A stretch of 12,183 nucleotides of DNA from an uncultured Streptococcus sp. (GCF_938020365.1 NZ_CALIIB010000146.1:1-12183), one strand, 5' to 3'. Positions 1-7,785 are shown, numbered from the stretch's first letter. Translations and numbers: made by a program. Notes: generated from the letters alone by a model not told the origin.

Positions 1-1255
1 TGCCAGAGTCATAGACTGCCTTCATAAAGGCATTACCGTAGTCAAAGAAGTAGGTGCCATTGTTAGTCAAGGTCTTGATTGCCTTGAAGTGACGTTCCAA
101 GGTTTGGTCAACCAGCTTAGCAAAGGTTTCCTTGTCTTCAGCCAGGAGACGAGTCCGTTCTTCAAAGCTGATACCAGCCGGGCAGTAACCACCGTCGTAA
201 ACATTGTGGCAAGAAGTTTGGTCAGACAGCAAATCAACATGGATATTGTTCTCGTTGACATATTCTAAGAGGTCTACGATGTTACCATGATAGGCAATGG
301 AAGTTGATTCACCAGCTTCCAGAGCTTTTTGAGCCAAGTCAATTGCTTCTTTTGGACTTTCAGCCAATTGGCTAATCCAGCCTTGGGAGTGGCGGGTTTC
401 AATCCGAGATTGGTCTACTTCAGCTATGATTGCTACTGCTTTAGCAATTTCAGCTGCTTTCCCTTGAGCTCCACTCATGCCACCCAGACCAGAAGAAATG
501 AAGAGTTTGCCAGTCAGGTCGCCATCGTCAGCCACACCCAGCTTCAAACGTCCAGCATTGAGGAGGGTGTTGAACGTACCATGGACGATACCTTGAGGGC
601 CGATGTACATCCATCCGCCAGCTGTCATTTGACCATAGTTGGTCACGCCCATTTCTTCCGCAATTTCCCAGTCCTTCATATTGTCGTATTCACCGACCAA
701 GAGGCCATTGGTGATAATCACGCGAGGTGCTTCTGGTTTGGATTTGAAAAGTCCGAGCGGGTGGCCGGATTCCACGACCAAGGTTTGGTGGTCGGTCATG
801 ACTTCTAAGTATTTCTTGATCAGGTTGTACTGCATCCAGTTAGCGCAGACAGATCCAGTTTCCCCATAAGTAACCAATTCATAAGGATAAAGGGCGATTT
901 CAAAGCTCAAGTTGTTGTCAATCATAACCTGCATAGCTTTGGCCGCAGTACAGTTTCCTTTGTACTCGTCAATTGGTTTGCCGTAGATGCGTTCTTTTGG
1001 ACGCCAGCGGTAGCCATAAATCCGTCCGCGAGTCTTCAGTTCTTCTAAGAATTCTGGAATTACTTCCTCATGAAATCTCTTTGGAATATAGCGAAGGGCA
1101 TTTTTAAGAGCAATTTCGGTTTGAGCTTGAGTCAAACGGAAGCCCCGATCGGGTGCTCGACGGATGCCTTCTTGGAAAACCGTTTTTTCAGGTAATACAT
1201 CGTCTAATTTGACGGTCATTGCTGCTGCAATATCTTGTTCGCTGTAGAATGACAT
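1..1255 (-). CDS. hutU: Urocanate hydratase (urocanase), 5' part only
   Basis: This enzyme catalyses the second step of histidine degradation, using NAD+ to convert urocanate to 4-imidazolone-5-propionate in the cytoplasm. Reading the minus strand from 1255 gives 418 uninterrupted codons that run off the left edge, so the C-terminal part is missing. Family hallmarks are visible: YGQMTAGGWMYIGPQGIVHG at residues 207-226, a glycine-rich NAD-binding stretch GLGGMSGAQG at 256-265, and SDQTSCHN near 344-351. The start is the ATG at 1255, preceded by AAGGAGG (1264-1270) at good spacing. It diverges from hutI, which encodes the next enzyme of the pathway, and its own promoter lies at 1298-1327. The remaining hut or folate-linked formimino genes would be expected downstream, outside the window. 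The identification is by family sequence and is very secure. Confidence 0.97.
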   Translation of the reverse strand, partial: MSFYSEQDIAAAMTVKLDDVLPEKTVFQEGIRRAPDRGFRLTQAQTEIALKNALRYIPKRFHEEVIPEFLEELKTRGRIYGYRWRPKERIYGKPIDEYKGNCTAAKAMQVMIDNNLSFEIALYPYELVTYGETGSVCANWMQYNLIKKYLEVMTDHQTLVVESGHPLGLFKSKPEAPRVIITNGLLVGEYDNMKDWEIAEEMGVTNYGQMTAGGWMYIGPQGIVHGTFNTLLNAGRLKLGVADDGDLTGKLFISSGLGGMSGAQGKAAEIAKAVAIIAEVDQSRIETRHSQGWISQLAESPKEAIDLAQKALEAGESTSIAYHGNIVDLLEYVNENNIHVDLLSDQTSCHNVYDGGYCPAGISFEERTRLLAEDKETFAKLVDQTLERHFKAIKTLTNNGTYFFDYGNAFMKAVYDSG

Positions 1256-1297
1256 GTTTATTTCCTCCTTGTAAAATAACTTAAGATTTGACCTTAT

Positions 1298-1327
1298 TTT
1301 ATAACAGCGCCGTCAGTACAAAGTCAA
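1298..1327 (-). promoter_or_regulatory. hutU sigma-A promoter
   Basis: On the minus strand TTGACT (1322-1327) and TATAAA (1298-1303) are separated by 18 bp. The predicted transcript starts about 35 nt before the hutU ATG. The boxes are seen directly; their activity is inferred. Confidence 0.75.
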
Positions 1328-1362
1328 GAAAGTATTCCTAGAGATAAAAAATATCAATATAT

Positions 1363-1376
1363 CCAATATATATTGG
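1363..1376. promoter_or_regulatory. Perfect 14-bp palindrome beside the hutI -35 box
   Basis: CCAATATATATTGG is a perfect dyad ending 3 bp before the hutI -35 hexamer (1380-1385) and about 35 bp upstream of the hutU -35. A repressor or activator bound here could affect hutI, and possibly both divergent genes. No regulator gene lies adjacent within the window. The palindrome is seen directly; an operator role is inferred, and an AT-rich dyad can occur by chance. Confidence 0.4.
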
Positions 1377-1379
1377 TTT

Positions 1380-1408
1380 TTGACTATAATTTGACGATAG
1401 TGTATTAT
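1380..1408 (+). promoter_or_regulatory. hutI sigma-A promoter
   Basis: TTGACT (1380-1385), a 17-bp spacer and TATTAT (1403-1408) lie 42 bp before the hutI ATG. This gives a leader of roughly 35 nt containing the ribosome binding site. The spacing is ideal and both hexamers match consensus at five of six positions. Confidence 0.75.
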
Positions 1409-1450
1409 GATGGAAAGCGAATAAGTTGGAAAATGAATGGAGGAACAAAC

Positions 1451-2716
1451 ATGGCTGCTGATTTACTATTAACTCACTTTAATCAAGTCTTCTGTCCCAA
1501 GGATCTCGGACATCCCCTTTTTGGTGAGGAGATGAAGGAAGCTCAGGTCTTGGAGGACGGCTACATTGCAGTCAAAGACGGCAAAATCCTAGTAGTTGGC
1601 AGCGGAGAGCCGGATGCCAGTCTGGTTGGACCAGATACTAAGATTCAGTCTCATGAGGGCAAGATTGCTACACCTGGCTTGATTGATTGTCACACTCACT
1701 TGGTCTACGGCGGCAGCCGGGAGCATGAATTTGCTAAGAAATTAGCCGGTGTCCCTTATCTGGAAATTCTTGCCCAAGGCGGCGGTATTCTCAGTACGGT
1801 CCGGGCGACGCGAGAAGCTTCTTTTGATACTCTCTACGATAAGTCCAAGAGACTGCTGGACTATATGCTACTGCATGGGGTGACGACTGTCGAGGCCAAG
1901 AGTGGCTATGGTCTGGACTGGGAAACAGAGAAGCGCCAGCTAGATGTCGTTGGGGCTCTGGACCGTGACCATGATATTGATCTCGTTTCGACCTTCATGG
2001 CTGCCCACGCCGTTCCACCAGAATACAAGGGACGCTCTCAGGAATATCTGGAGCTTATCGTCGAGGAAATGCTGCCTCGGGTAAAAGCAGAAAATCTAGC
2101 TGAATTCTGTGATATTTTCTGTGAAAAAGGCGTCTTTACAGCTGATGAGTCACGCTACCTGCTTTCTAAGGCTAAGGAAATGGGCTTCAAGCTTCGTATC
2201 CATGCTGATGAAATCGAATCTATCGGTGGAGTAGATGTAGCAGCTGAGCTAGGAGCAACGAGTGCAGAGCACTTGATGGTAGCGACAGACGAAGGTATTC
2301 GCAAGATGGCAGAAGCCAAGGTTATCGGCAATCTCCTGCCAGCAACTACCTTCAGTCTGATGGAAGATACCTATGCACCAGCTCGCAAGATGCTGGAAGC
2401 TGGTATGGCCATTACCCTGACCACCGACAGCAATCCAGGCTCTTGTCCGACAGCTAACCTGCAGTTCGTTATGCAGCTGGGCTGCTTTATGATGCGTCTG
2501 ACGCCAGTGGAAGTTCTCAACGCTGTAACCATCAATGCGGCCTACTCAGTTAACCGTCAAGATAAGATTGGCAACTTTGACACTGGCAAGCAGGCTGATA
2601 TTACCATCCTAGACGCTAAGAATATTGATTATCCACTTTATTTCTTTGCGACTAACCTGACCCATCAGGTTTATAAGGCAGGCAAGTTGGTTGTTGATCA
2701 GGGTAGAATCGTCTAA
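1451..2716 (+). CDS. hutI: Imidazolonepropionase
   Basis: This is a metal-dependent amidohydrolase of 421 residues that hydrolyses 4-imidazolone-5-propionate to N-formimino-L-glutamate, the third step of histidine degradation. Visible family features are the metal-binding DCHTH motif (His81, His83), the following GGSREHEF, RIHADE (His251, Glu254) and TTDSNPGS (Asp326). These match the metal and catalytic positions known for HutI. The start is the ATG at 1451, 7 bp after GGAGGA (1439-1444). The frame is open further upstream to 1373, but that extension overlaps the promoter and has no ribosome binding site. The length is normal for the family. It is transcribed divergently from hutU, so both pathway genes share one control region, and it ends at the hairpin at 2808-2837. 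Confidence 0.97.
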   Translation: MAADLLLTHFNQVFCPKDLGHPLFGEEMKEAQVLEDGYIAVKDGKILVVGSGEPDASLVGPDTKIQSHEGKIATPGLIDCHTHLVYGGSREHEFAKKLAGVPYLEILAQGGGILSTVRATREASFDTLYDKSKRLLDYMLLHGVTTVEAKSGYGLDWETEKRQLDVVGALDRDHDIDLVSTFMAAHAVPPEYKGRSQEYLELIVEEMLPRVKAENLAEFCDIFCEKGVFTADESRYLLSKAKEMGFKLRIHADEIESIGGVDVAAELGATSAEHLMVATDEGIRKMAEAKVIGNLLPATTFSLMEDTYAPARKMLEAGMAITLTTDSNPGSCPTANLQFVMQLGCFMMRLTPVEVLNAVTINAAYSVNRQDKIGNFDTGKQADITILDAKNIDYPLYFFATNLTHQVYKAGKLVVDQGRIV

Positions 2717-2807
2717 TTTTACAAGTCAGTTTCATTTCCATGTGATAGCAAAGATTTTCTTAGAAGTTCTATTGTTGATTATAAAAAAAGCAGATTTGTG
2801 TTCAAGA

Positions 2808-2847
2808 AAAGGTCGTGGCTTAAACACCACGACCTTTCTGTTTTTTT
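2808..2847 (+). terminator. Rho-independent terminator of hutI, possibly bidirectional
   Basis: An 11-bp perfect stem (AAAGGTCGTGG at 2808-2818, CCACGACCTTT at 2827-2837) with an 8-nt loop is followed by CTG and a run of seven T (2841-2847). Read on the minus strand, the same hairpin is followed by TCTTG after its terminal TTT, a weaker tail. It could still end the converging glycan operon whose last stop is at 2854. Confidence 0.9.
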
Positions 2848-2853
2848 ATGAGA

Positions 2854-3273
2854 TTAGGATATTGAGCTGGTCTCTTTATCTACCCACACACTGCGCGTAA
2901 AGACCATGGAGAATAGAGCCAGAGCCGCAAAGCCTGCTCCTACATACCAGTAGGGCATATCCAGTGTCGTGGAGCGTCCAGAGAGATTGACGATGCCACG
3001 AAAGAGCATGCCGGCTGTCATGGTGGCTACAGCTGAGTTCCAGAGGTTGAGGCTGAGCCGAGAGAGATTGGGAATTATTTTCATGAAGAGCAGGAGGAGG
3101 CTGCCTCCAACGAGAGGAAGGGCAAAGAGATAGTGCATATGGATAGATGTTTCCCCGAAGCTGAAGGATTCGTAGATTCTGCTGAAAGCAAAGAAGAAAA
3201 TCGTTAGCAGCATGTAGGAAACAGCTGTTTTTTTGAAACGTTTTTTGCTGGGATTAGTAACCGATGTAGACAA
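2854..3273 (-). CDS. Small four-helix integral membrane protein, function unknown
   Basis: This 139-residue protein is not assigned to a named family. It has a basic N-terminus (KKRFKK at 10-15) followed by four likely membrane helices at about 16-32, 45-65, 76-96 and 107-125. Possible conserved loop motifs are SRIYESFSFGETSIHMHY before helix 2 and DMPYWYVGAG leading into helix 4. The best start is the TTG at 3273, which lies inside the end of the upstream glycosidase gene (20-bp overlap). It is preceded by GGTGA at 6-nt spacing. The first ATG (3213) would cut into helix 1 and lacks a comparable site. The overlap suggests translational coupling and a shared role with the glycosidase and glycosyltransferase upstream, such as membrane partner or lipid-linked sugar handling. 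That role is inference only. Confidence 0.8.
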   Translation of the reverse strand: MSTSVTNPSKKRFKKTAVSYMLLTIFFFAFSRIYESFSFGETSIHMHYLFALPLVGGSLLLLFMKIIPNLSRLSLNLWNSAVATMTAGMLFRGIVNLSGRSTTLDMPYWYVGAGFAALALFSMVFTRSVWVDKETSSIS

Positions 3274-4162
3274 TGTCGCTCACCGCCCTTTCTGAGATAT
3301 TTCCGTTGGTGGTAGGTTTGTTGATGACCTGACCGTTGAAGTACATAGTGGACGAGCCGCCACCGTCAAGGTTGTAGGCAGTCTTGACGCCATAAGATTT
3401 CATGACTTCCGCCAGTTCATAGAGGGAAAGACCCTGACTTTCTGAAGTGCGTCCGTCTGAAACGATGATGATATAGTGGTTTTCATCAATGATACCGATA
3501 GCTGTCCGTGGATTGGAAGCCATAGACTGGCCAACTTCGGACTTGGTATTCACGACAATTTCGCCATTTTCTACAAGGGCTGGGCCGAAGGCTAGGAGAT
3601 TGACCACACCGTCTTTGACCAGCTGGTCGGCAGAGATTTCATTTTCATAAATGATTTTAAAGGAGCCGTCTTTGTAAATGGCCAAGTCTCCATTGCTGGC
3701 GTCCTCTCGGACGGTATCGCGGTAGACGACGCCGTTGCGGATGACATAGCCGGTAGAATTGGCACCGTAGTAGTCTCCGTTAACCGCTAGAATAGCCTTG
3801 TTATTAGCGGTCGTTTCTGAAGTCTTGGCCGTGACATTGGTTCCGTAGGTGTTGTTGGCAAGGGCTGTTTTCAAATATTCAGCAGAGCTGACGGTCACAT
3901 CAGCGATGTAGACTTGGGTATTGTTGACGGTCTTTTCAGTCAGCGTAACCGAGATATTGTCATCTGAATAGCTGGTATCTGTCACTGTGGCTGTTTCAGC
4001 AGCCTTGCTGGCAGCCTCAGTATTGGACGAAGAAGCGGTGCTTGAGACTGTGGAAATAGTCTCTGCGATGACAAAGGTTTTCAACATAGAGTAGCTGAAA
4101 GAAGCTGTCAGAAGTAGCCCGAAAATCGAGGCGTAGGCATAGCCTTTCTTTAAAAATTTCAT
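3254..4162 (-). CDS. Membrane-anchored phosphodiester glycosidase (NAGPA-type domain)
   Basis: This 302-residue protein has a basic N-terminus and one hydrophobic segment (about 10-33) acting as a signal anchor or signal peptide. A Ser/Thr/Ala-rich linker follows (about 36-66), so the catalytic part should lie outside the cell. The rest matches the family named after human GlcNAc-1-phosphodiester alpha-N-acetylglucosaminidase: AVNGDYYG (126-133), FGPALV (192-197), NPRTAIG (217-223), SDGR (235-238), NLDGGGSSTM (264-273) and ERAVSDIVYI (291-300). Members cleave sugar-phosphodiester bonds; the substrate here is unknown. Its ATG overlaps the stop of the upstream glycosyltransferase as ATGA, and its own 3' end overlaps the next gene by 20 bp, so the three are probably translated together. 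A role in processing a phosphate-linked surface glycan or teichoic-acid-like polymer is inferred from the neighbours. Confidence 0.88.
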   Translation of the reverse strand: MKFLKKGYAYASIFGLLLTASFSYSMLKTFVIAETISTVSSTASSSNTEAASKAAETATVTDTSYSDDNISVTLTEKTVNNTQVYIADVTVSSAEYLKTALANNTYGTNVTAKTSETTANNKAILAVNGDYYGANSTGYVIRNGVVYRDTVREDASNGDLAIYKDGSFKIIYENEISADQLVKDGVVNLLAFGPALVENGEIVVNTKSEVGQSMASNPRTAIGIIDENHYIIIVSDGRTSESQGLSLYELAEVMKSYGVKTAYNLDGGGSSTMYFNGQVINKPTTNGNISERAVSDIVYIGY

Positions 4163-5202
4163 GATGCGGTGTGTGTCCTTTCCTTAAAAATGAATCTCTT
4201 TTGTACCATCCAAGAGACGGTGAAGAGCAGTAGTCCGACGATGATCTTGACAAGCAGAAGATTGAGCCCAAAGACAGCGTAGAAGAGGCGAATCAGTAGT
4301 GTGTCTAAGATAAAGAGCACCACGGCTAGGCTGAAATAGCCAGTTCCTGTCTTGAGAATGCTGTCGTCGTTCTTAAAGACCAGTTTTTTATTGGTCGAGT
4401 AGTTAAAGACCGAGCTGGTCACGCGGGCAATCCCGTTGGCTAGGAGAATTCTCAGGCTGGTCGGGGCAGCAGCTAAAAATAAGAGAGCCAGTGCATAGAC
4501 CATGTAGTCCACGACGAAGCTGCTGAGAGAGGTTAGGGCAAATTTAAAGATATTTTTATAAATCATGAGTCCGTCTCTAACAGGTCGGAAGTGCGAACCT
4601 TCATTATCATTGATATAGACCGTCTCAATGGGCACTTCCAAAATGGGATATTCCTTGCTGGCTTTTAGGAGCATGTTCATTTCGTACTCATAGCGCTGGC
4701 CTTCAACCTTCAGCATAAAGGGAATCATATTGGTCGTAAAAGCCCGTAAACCGGTCTGCGTATCGGAGACCCTCACCCCAGTCTGAAGCTTGAAGAGAGC
4801 CCGAGTCAGACTGTTACCGAATCGGCTGCGCAGAGGCACCTTGCCAGTAAAAGCGCGTGCTCCCAGAATCAGCCGATTGGGATTTTTGGCAGCCTTGGTT
4901 GCCACGCGGAAAATATCCCAGACCTTGTGCTGGCCATCCGCATCCGCTGTGATGACCGTTCCGTATTGACCTAGAGACTGGATGTGGGTGAAGGCGGTTT
5001 TTAGTGCTTGCCCCTTGCCTTGATTATTTTCGTGATGGAGGACAGTTGCATATTGTTCAGCCTTTTCAAAGACTGTCTGGCGCTTGGCTGAGCTACCGTC
5101 ATCGATAACAATGATATGAAAATCGCTCTTGCTCTGAATTTTTTGAATCAGTTTAATCAAATTATAATCGGGCTCGTAAGCCGGAATCACTAGATAGTCC
5201 AT
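4159..5202 (-). CDS. GT2 family glycosyltransferase with C-terminal GtrA membrane domain
   Basis: This two-domain protein has 347 residues. Residues 1 to about 215 form a GT-A glycosyltransferase of the polyprenyl-phosphate sugar synthase type, with DDGS (35-38), NNQGKGQAL (59-67), the metal-binding DADGQH (87-92, Asp87 and Asp89) and SDTQTGLRAF (146-155). Residues from about 218 form a GtrA domain with four helices (near 222-246, 250-267, 286-306, 314-334) and the basic loop motifs NYSTNKKLVFK and QKRFIFK. Such enzymes place a sugar on undecaprenyl phosphate at the inner membrane face, and GtrA domains are linked to flipping or presenting it. The start chosen is the ATG at 5202: GAGG (5210-5213) lies 7 nt away, whereas the ATG at 5208 is only 1 nt from it. 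It is the first gene of a three-gene overlapping operon. The donor sugar and acceptor polymer are unknown. Confidence 0.9.
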   Translation of the reverse strand: MDYLVIPAYEPDYNLIKLIQKIQSKSDFHIIVIDDGSSAKRQTVFEKAEQYATVLHHENNQGKGQALKTAFTHIQSLGQYGTVITADADGQHKVWDIFRVATKAAKNPNRLILGARAFTGKVPLRSRFGNSLTRALFKLQTGVRVSDTQTGLRAFTTNMIPFMLKVEGQRYEYEMNMLLKASKEYPILEVPIETVYINDNEGSHFRPVRDGLMIYKNIFKFALTSLSSFVVDYMVYALALLFLAAAPTSLRILLANGIARVTSSVFNYSTNKKLVFKNDDSILKTGTGYFSLAVVLFILDTLLIRLFYAVFGLNLLLVKIIVGLLLFTVSWMVQKRFIFKERTHTAS

Positions 5203-5234
5203 ATCCATACCTCTTTCTTAGATGATGTGTAGAA

Positions 5235-5282
5235 AGTATACAGACCGCGGCTTAAAGCTAGCTGATATCAGTTATCTTTAAG
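5235..5282 (-). promoter_or_regulatory. Control region of the glycan operon: -10 box and 32-bp imperfect palindrome
   Basis: On the minus strand a TATACT box (5235-5240) has no recognisable -35 hexamer at 16-19 bp. Instead, 5251-5282 is an imperfect palindrome with 14 of 16 half-site positions matching: outer arms CTTAAAG and CTTTAAG, central CTGATATCAG. If the box is real, the palindrome spans roughly -23 to -54, as expected for an activator or repressor site. The dyad is seen directly; the promoter and operator roles are inferred. Confidence 0.45.
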
Positions 5283-5346
5283 AAAAAGTTAAATCTTCTT
5301 TAAGGAAAGAGTGAGGAAAGTATCTCGTAGGACAAAATAAAAAACT

Positions 5347-5521
5347 GAGAGTGGGACAGAAATCGGTAATTCGTTAGAATTCGACTTCGTCGTCCCACCT
5401 CCGCACAGTTGAGTAGGGTTGTAAAAGCTGATGAAATCAGCGTAGTAGAGCCCACTCAACCACTGCGTCTTGCTCGACAATCCAAAGACAATTGAGAGGC
5501 TAGGACTTTTGTCCCAGCCTC
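5347..5521 (-). repeat. 175-bp structured intergenic repeat, copy 1
   Basis: This is an inverted copy of 7848-8022, with equal length, no gaps and five mismatches (97% identity). Read on the minus strand it begins 10 bp after the sstT stop and contains three strong hairpins: an 11-bp stem with an AAAA loop at 5496-5521, a central stem built on GGTTGAGT/ACTCAAC with an inner GCTGAT/ATCAGC stem, and a distal stem built on GTGGGAC/GTCCCAC. There is no U-run after the first hairpin, so it is not a standard terminator. It fills most of the 329-bp gap between sstT and the glycosyltransferase. It encodes no transposase and has no obvious target-site duplication. Its family name is not known to me; it behaves like a small dispersed streptococcal element. 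Confidence 0.95.
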
Positions 5522-5531
5522 AGAGCTTTGT

Positions 5532-6749
5532 TTAATAACGTTTTTCTTTGGGCCAGGTGCTCATTTCAGCAACAGCTGTAAAAAGCACGTCTGTGGATGA
5601 GTTGAGGGCAGTTTCGCAAGAGTCTTGGATGACGCCGATGACAAAGCCAACGCTGACGACTTGCATAGCCAGATCATTTGGGATAGCAAAGAGGCTACAA
5701 GCTACAGGAATCAGGAGAAGCGAGCCTCCAGCCACTCCAGAAGCCCCGCAGGCGGAAATGGCCGCAACGATACTGAGCACCAAGGCTGTTCCAAAGTCCA
5801 CCTGAATGCCCAGGGTGTTGGCTGCTGCAAGGGTAAGCGTATTAATTGTCACTGCAGCCCCTGCCATGTTGATAGTTGAACCGAGTGGGATAGAGACCGA
5901 GTAGGTTTCAGGATTAAGGCCTAAATCTCGACACAGTTTCATATTAACGGGGATATTGGCAGCAGAACTACGAGTGAAAAAGGCGGTGACGCCACTGACT
6001 TTTAAGCAACGCCAAACCAGTGGATAAGGATTTTTCCGAAGCATAATGAAGACAATCAAGGGGTTAACGACCAGCGCAACAAGGGCCATGGAACCCAGTA
6101 ATAGGAGAAGGAGCATGCCGTAGCTTTTGAGTGCTTCAAATCCTTTGCCAGAAATGGTCGTGTACACCAGCCCTAAAATACCAAAGGGAGCCAGATTGAT
6201 AATCCATTCGACAATCTTCGAAGTAATATCTGCCAGTGTTTTCAAAAGTTCTTTACTTTGCTGACTTGCTTCTCGCATGGCCACTCCAAAGATAACTGCC
6301 CAAGACAGAATGCCGATATAATTGGCCTTGGTCAGGGCGTTGATTGGATTGTCGACAAGATTGAGGAGGAGATTGCCCAGAACTTGGCCGATGCCTTCTG
6401 GTGGACTGACTTCCGAGCTAGCTGCGGTCAGCTCGATGGTTACAGGGAAAATATAGTTGGCGAGGACAGCGACAAGAGCAGCCGCAAAAGTCCCGATTAG
6501 ATAGAGGATAATGACGGTTTTCATATTGCTTTTCTGCCCCTTTTGGTGCTGAGAGAGGGCGTTGGCAACGAGAGTGAAAACGAGCAGTGGTGCGATAGCT
6601 TTTAGACCGCCGACAAAGATTTGGCCGAGGAGGCTAATGGCGCTGGCTTATGGGAAAATAAGAGCCAGCAGGGCGCCTGTGACAATCCCAATAGAAATCC
6701 GTTTGATAAGATTGGCGCGATTCCAAGCAGAAAGAATTCGATGAAACAT
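5532..6749 (-). pseudogene. sstT: Serine/threonine:Na+ symporter with in-frame stop at codon 34
   Basis: SstT imports serine and threonine with sodium (dicarboxylate/amino acid:cation symporter family). The intact reading would be 405 residues, normal for the family, starting at the ATG at 6749 with AAAGGGAG just upstream (about 5-nt spacing). Codon 34 is TAA (6648-6650), splitting the first membrane region IGIVTGALLALIFP from ASAISLLGQIFVGG with no frame change. One base substitution from a sense codon such as GAA, AAA or CAA explains it. Downstream, all family motifs survive: FFTRSSAANIPVNM, STINMAGAAVTIN, SACGASGVAGGS and QDSCETALNSSTD. A 330-residue product could begin at the ATG at 6524, but it would lack about 75 N-terminal residues and has only a weak, distant GGGG upstream. 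The rest looks undecayed, so the mutation is recent, strain-specific or a sequencing error. Confidence 0.9.
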
Positions 6750-6781
6750 AGTAGCTCCCTTTCTAAAATAAACTGCTTTCC

Positions 6782-6810
6782 ATTATACGCTAGAGGTCGT
6801 ATAAAATCAA
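6782..6810 (-). promoter_or_regulatory. sstT sigma-A promoter
   Basis: On the minus strand TTGATT (6805-6810), a 17-bp spacer and a perfect TATAAT (6782-6787) lie about 33 bp before the sstT start. The promoter is intact although the gene carries a stop codon. Confidence 0.8.
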
Positions 6811-6870
6811 TGTTTTTTAGTATTCGCTATGCAGAATAAGGCTGCTTTGATGATTATCCGTCGCCCTTTG

Positions 6871-6879
6871 TGGTATAAT
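6871..6879 (+). promoter_or_regulatory. mscS extended -10 promoter
   Basis: TGGTATAAT is a perfect extended -10 element (TG at 6871-6872, TATAAT at 6874-6879), 34 bp before the mscS ATG. No convincing -35 is present at normal spacing (a TTGATG lies 21 bp upstream), which fits an extended -10 promoter. Confidence 0.7.
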
Positions 6880-6912
6880 GAATAAGATTTTTGTATCTCA
6901 TAGGAGGAAAGA

Positions 6913-7785
6913 ATGACAGCTAATGGGAATGTTTTTACGCGCTATTTCCAGCAATTCAACTGGTCAGCTATTCTGGATGATGTATTTTCAAAATTCGTCT
7001 CCTTGGTCTTTTTGTGCTTACTATTTTGGGTGGCTAAGAAAATTCTCCATCTGTTTGTGACTAGACTGATTGCGCCATCTTTGAAATTATCACGGCAGGA
7101 TGCGGCTCGGCAAAAGACCATTATGCGCTTAATTGAGAATTTGCTCAATTATGTACTTTATTTTCTCTTGTTCTATTGGGTTTTATCCATTTTGGGCTTG
7201 CCAGTCTCAAGTCTTTTAGCTGGGGCAGGGATTGCCGGTGTAGCCATTGGGATGGGGGCGCAGGGCTTTCTGTCCGACTTGGTAAATGGTTTCTTTATTC
7301 TCTTAGAGCGGCAGTTGGATGTAGGGGACAATGTCCGTTTGACCAATGGTGCTATCAAGATTGCAGGGATAGTTGTCAGTGTCGGGATTCGGACTACGCA
7401 GGTACGCGATGCGGACGGAACTCTTCACTTTGTGCCCAATCGAAATATCACCGTTGTCAGCAATCTTTCTCGTGGCGATATGCGGGTTTTGATTGATATT
7501 CCTATCTATGCCGAGACGGATTTGGATGAGATCTATCGGATTATCGCTGCTGTCAATCAGGAAGCTGTGCCTGAACATCCAGAAGTTTTGAAGGAACCTG
7601 ATATTCTGGGACCGCAAATGACTGCGAGCGGGCAGTTTTACTTTCGGATTAGTTTAATCGTTGCAAGCGGTATGCAGGCGAGTCTGTACCATGTTTTCTA
7701 CAAGCTCTACCATGAAGCCCTGCTAAAAGAGGGGGTGGCTTTGCCAACATTTGCTCCTGTCACGGGAAATAATGGTAAAGCTTAG
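6913..7785 (+). CDS. mscS: Small-conductance mechanosensitive channel, MscS family
   Basis: This 290-residue membrane channel opens under membrane tension and releases solutes during hypo-osmotic shock. Predicted helices lie at about 26-50 and 76-95. The pore helix runs from about 98 with the Gly/Ala-rich LLAGAGIAGVAIGMGAQGFL (101-120). The family-typical LVNGFFILLERQLDVGD (123-139), VPNRNI (174-179) and a C-terminal alpha/beta vestibule follow. The start is the ATG at 6913, 5 nt after AGGAGG (6902-6907). It has its own extended -10 promoter and diverges from sstT. No hairpin with a U-run follows; 63 bp later the 175-bp repeat begins in sense orientation. Which streptococcal MscS paralogue this is cannot be told from the window. 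Confidence 0.95.
   Translation: MTANGNVFTRYFQQFNWSAILDDVFSKFVSLVFLCLLFWVAKKILHLFVTRLIAPSLKLSRQDAARQKTIMRLIENLLNYVLYFLLFYWVLSILGLPVSSLLAGAGIAGVAIGMGAQGFLSDLVNGFFILLERQLDVGDNVRLTNGAIKIAGIVVSVGIRTTQVRDADGTLHFVPNRNITVVSNLSRGDMRVLIDIPIYAETDLDEIYRIIAAVNQEAVPEHPEVLKEPDILGPQMTASGQFYFRISLIVASGMQASLYHVFYKLYHEALLKEGVALPTFAPVTGNNGKA

Noticed and set aside
1373..1450. N-terminal extension of hutI from 1373
   Set aside because: It overlaps the -35 and -10 boxes and has no ribosome binding site; ATG 1451 gives the usual 421-residue enzyme.
5276..5304. Two CTTTAAG repeats resembling a CiaR-type direct repeat
   Set aside because: They are 22 bp apart rather than at the short 11-bp period of CiaR sites. The first is better explained as an arm of the 32-bp palindrome.
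5289..5480. A 63-residue frame in repeat copy 1 (MSSKTQWLSGLYYAD onwards)
   Set aside because: It begins at TTG with no ribosome binding site. Of the three differences within this frame two change residues (Phe to Ser, Asn to Ser), so there is no sign of coding constraint.
5496..5521. The first hairpin of the repeat as the terminator of sstT (and its twin for mscS)
   Set aside because: The stem is strong but no U-run follows in either copy. It may stabilise or process a 3' end, but it is not a standard rho-independent terminator.
6821..6838. TATTC-N8-GAATA inverted repeat between sstT and mscS
   Set aside because: Only five bases per arm in AT-rich DNA with little extra symmetry in the centre, so not distinguishable from chance.
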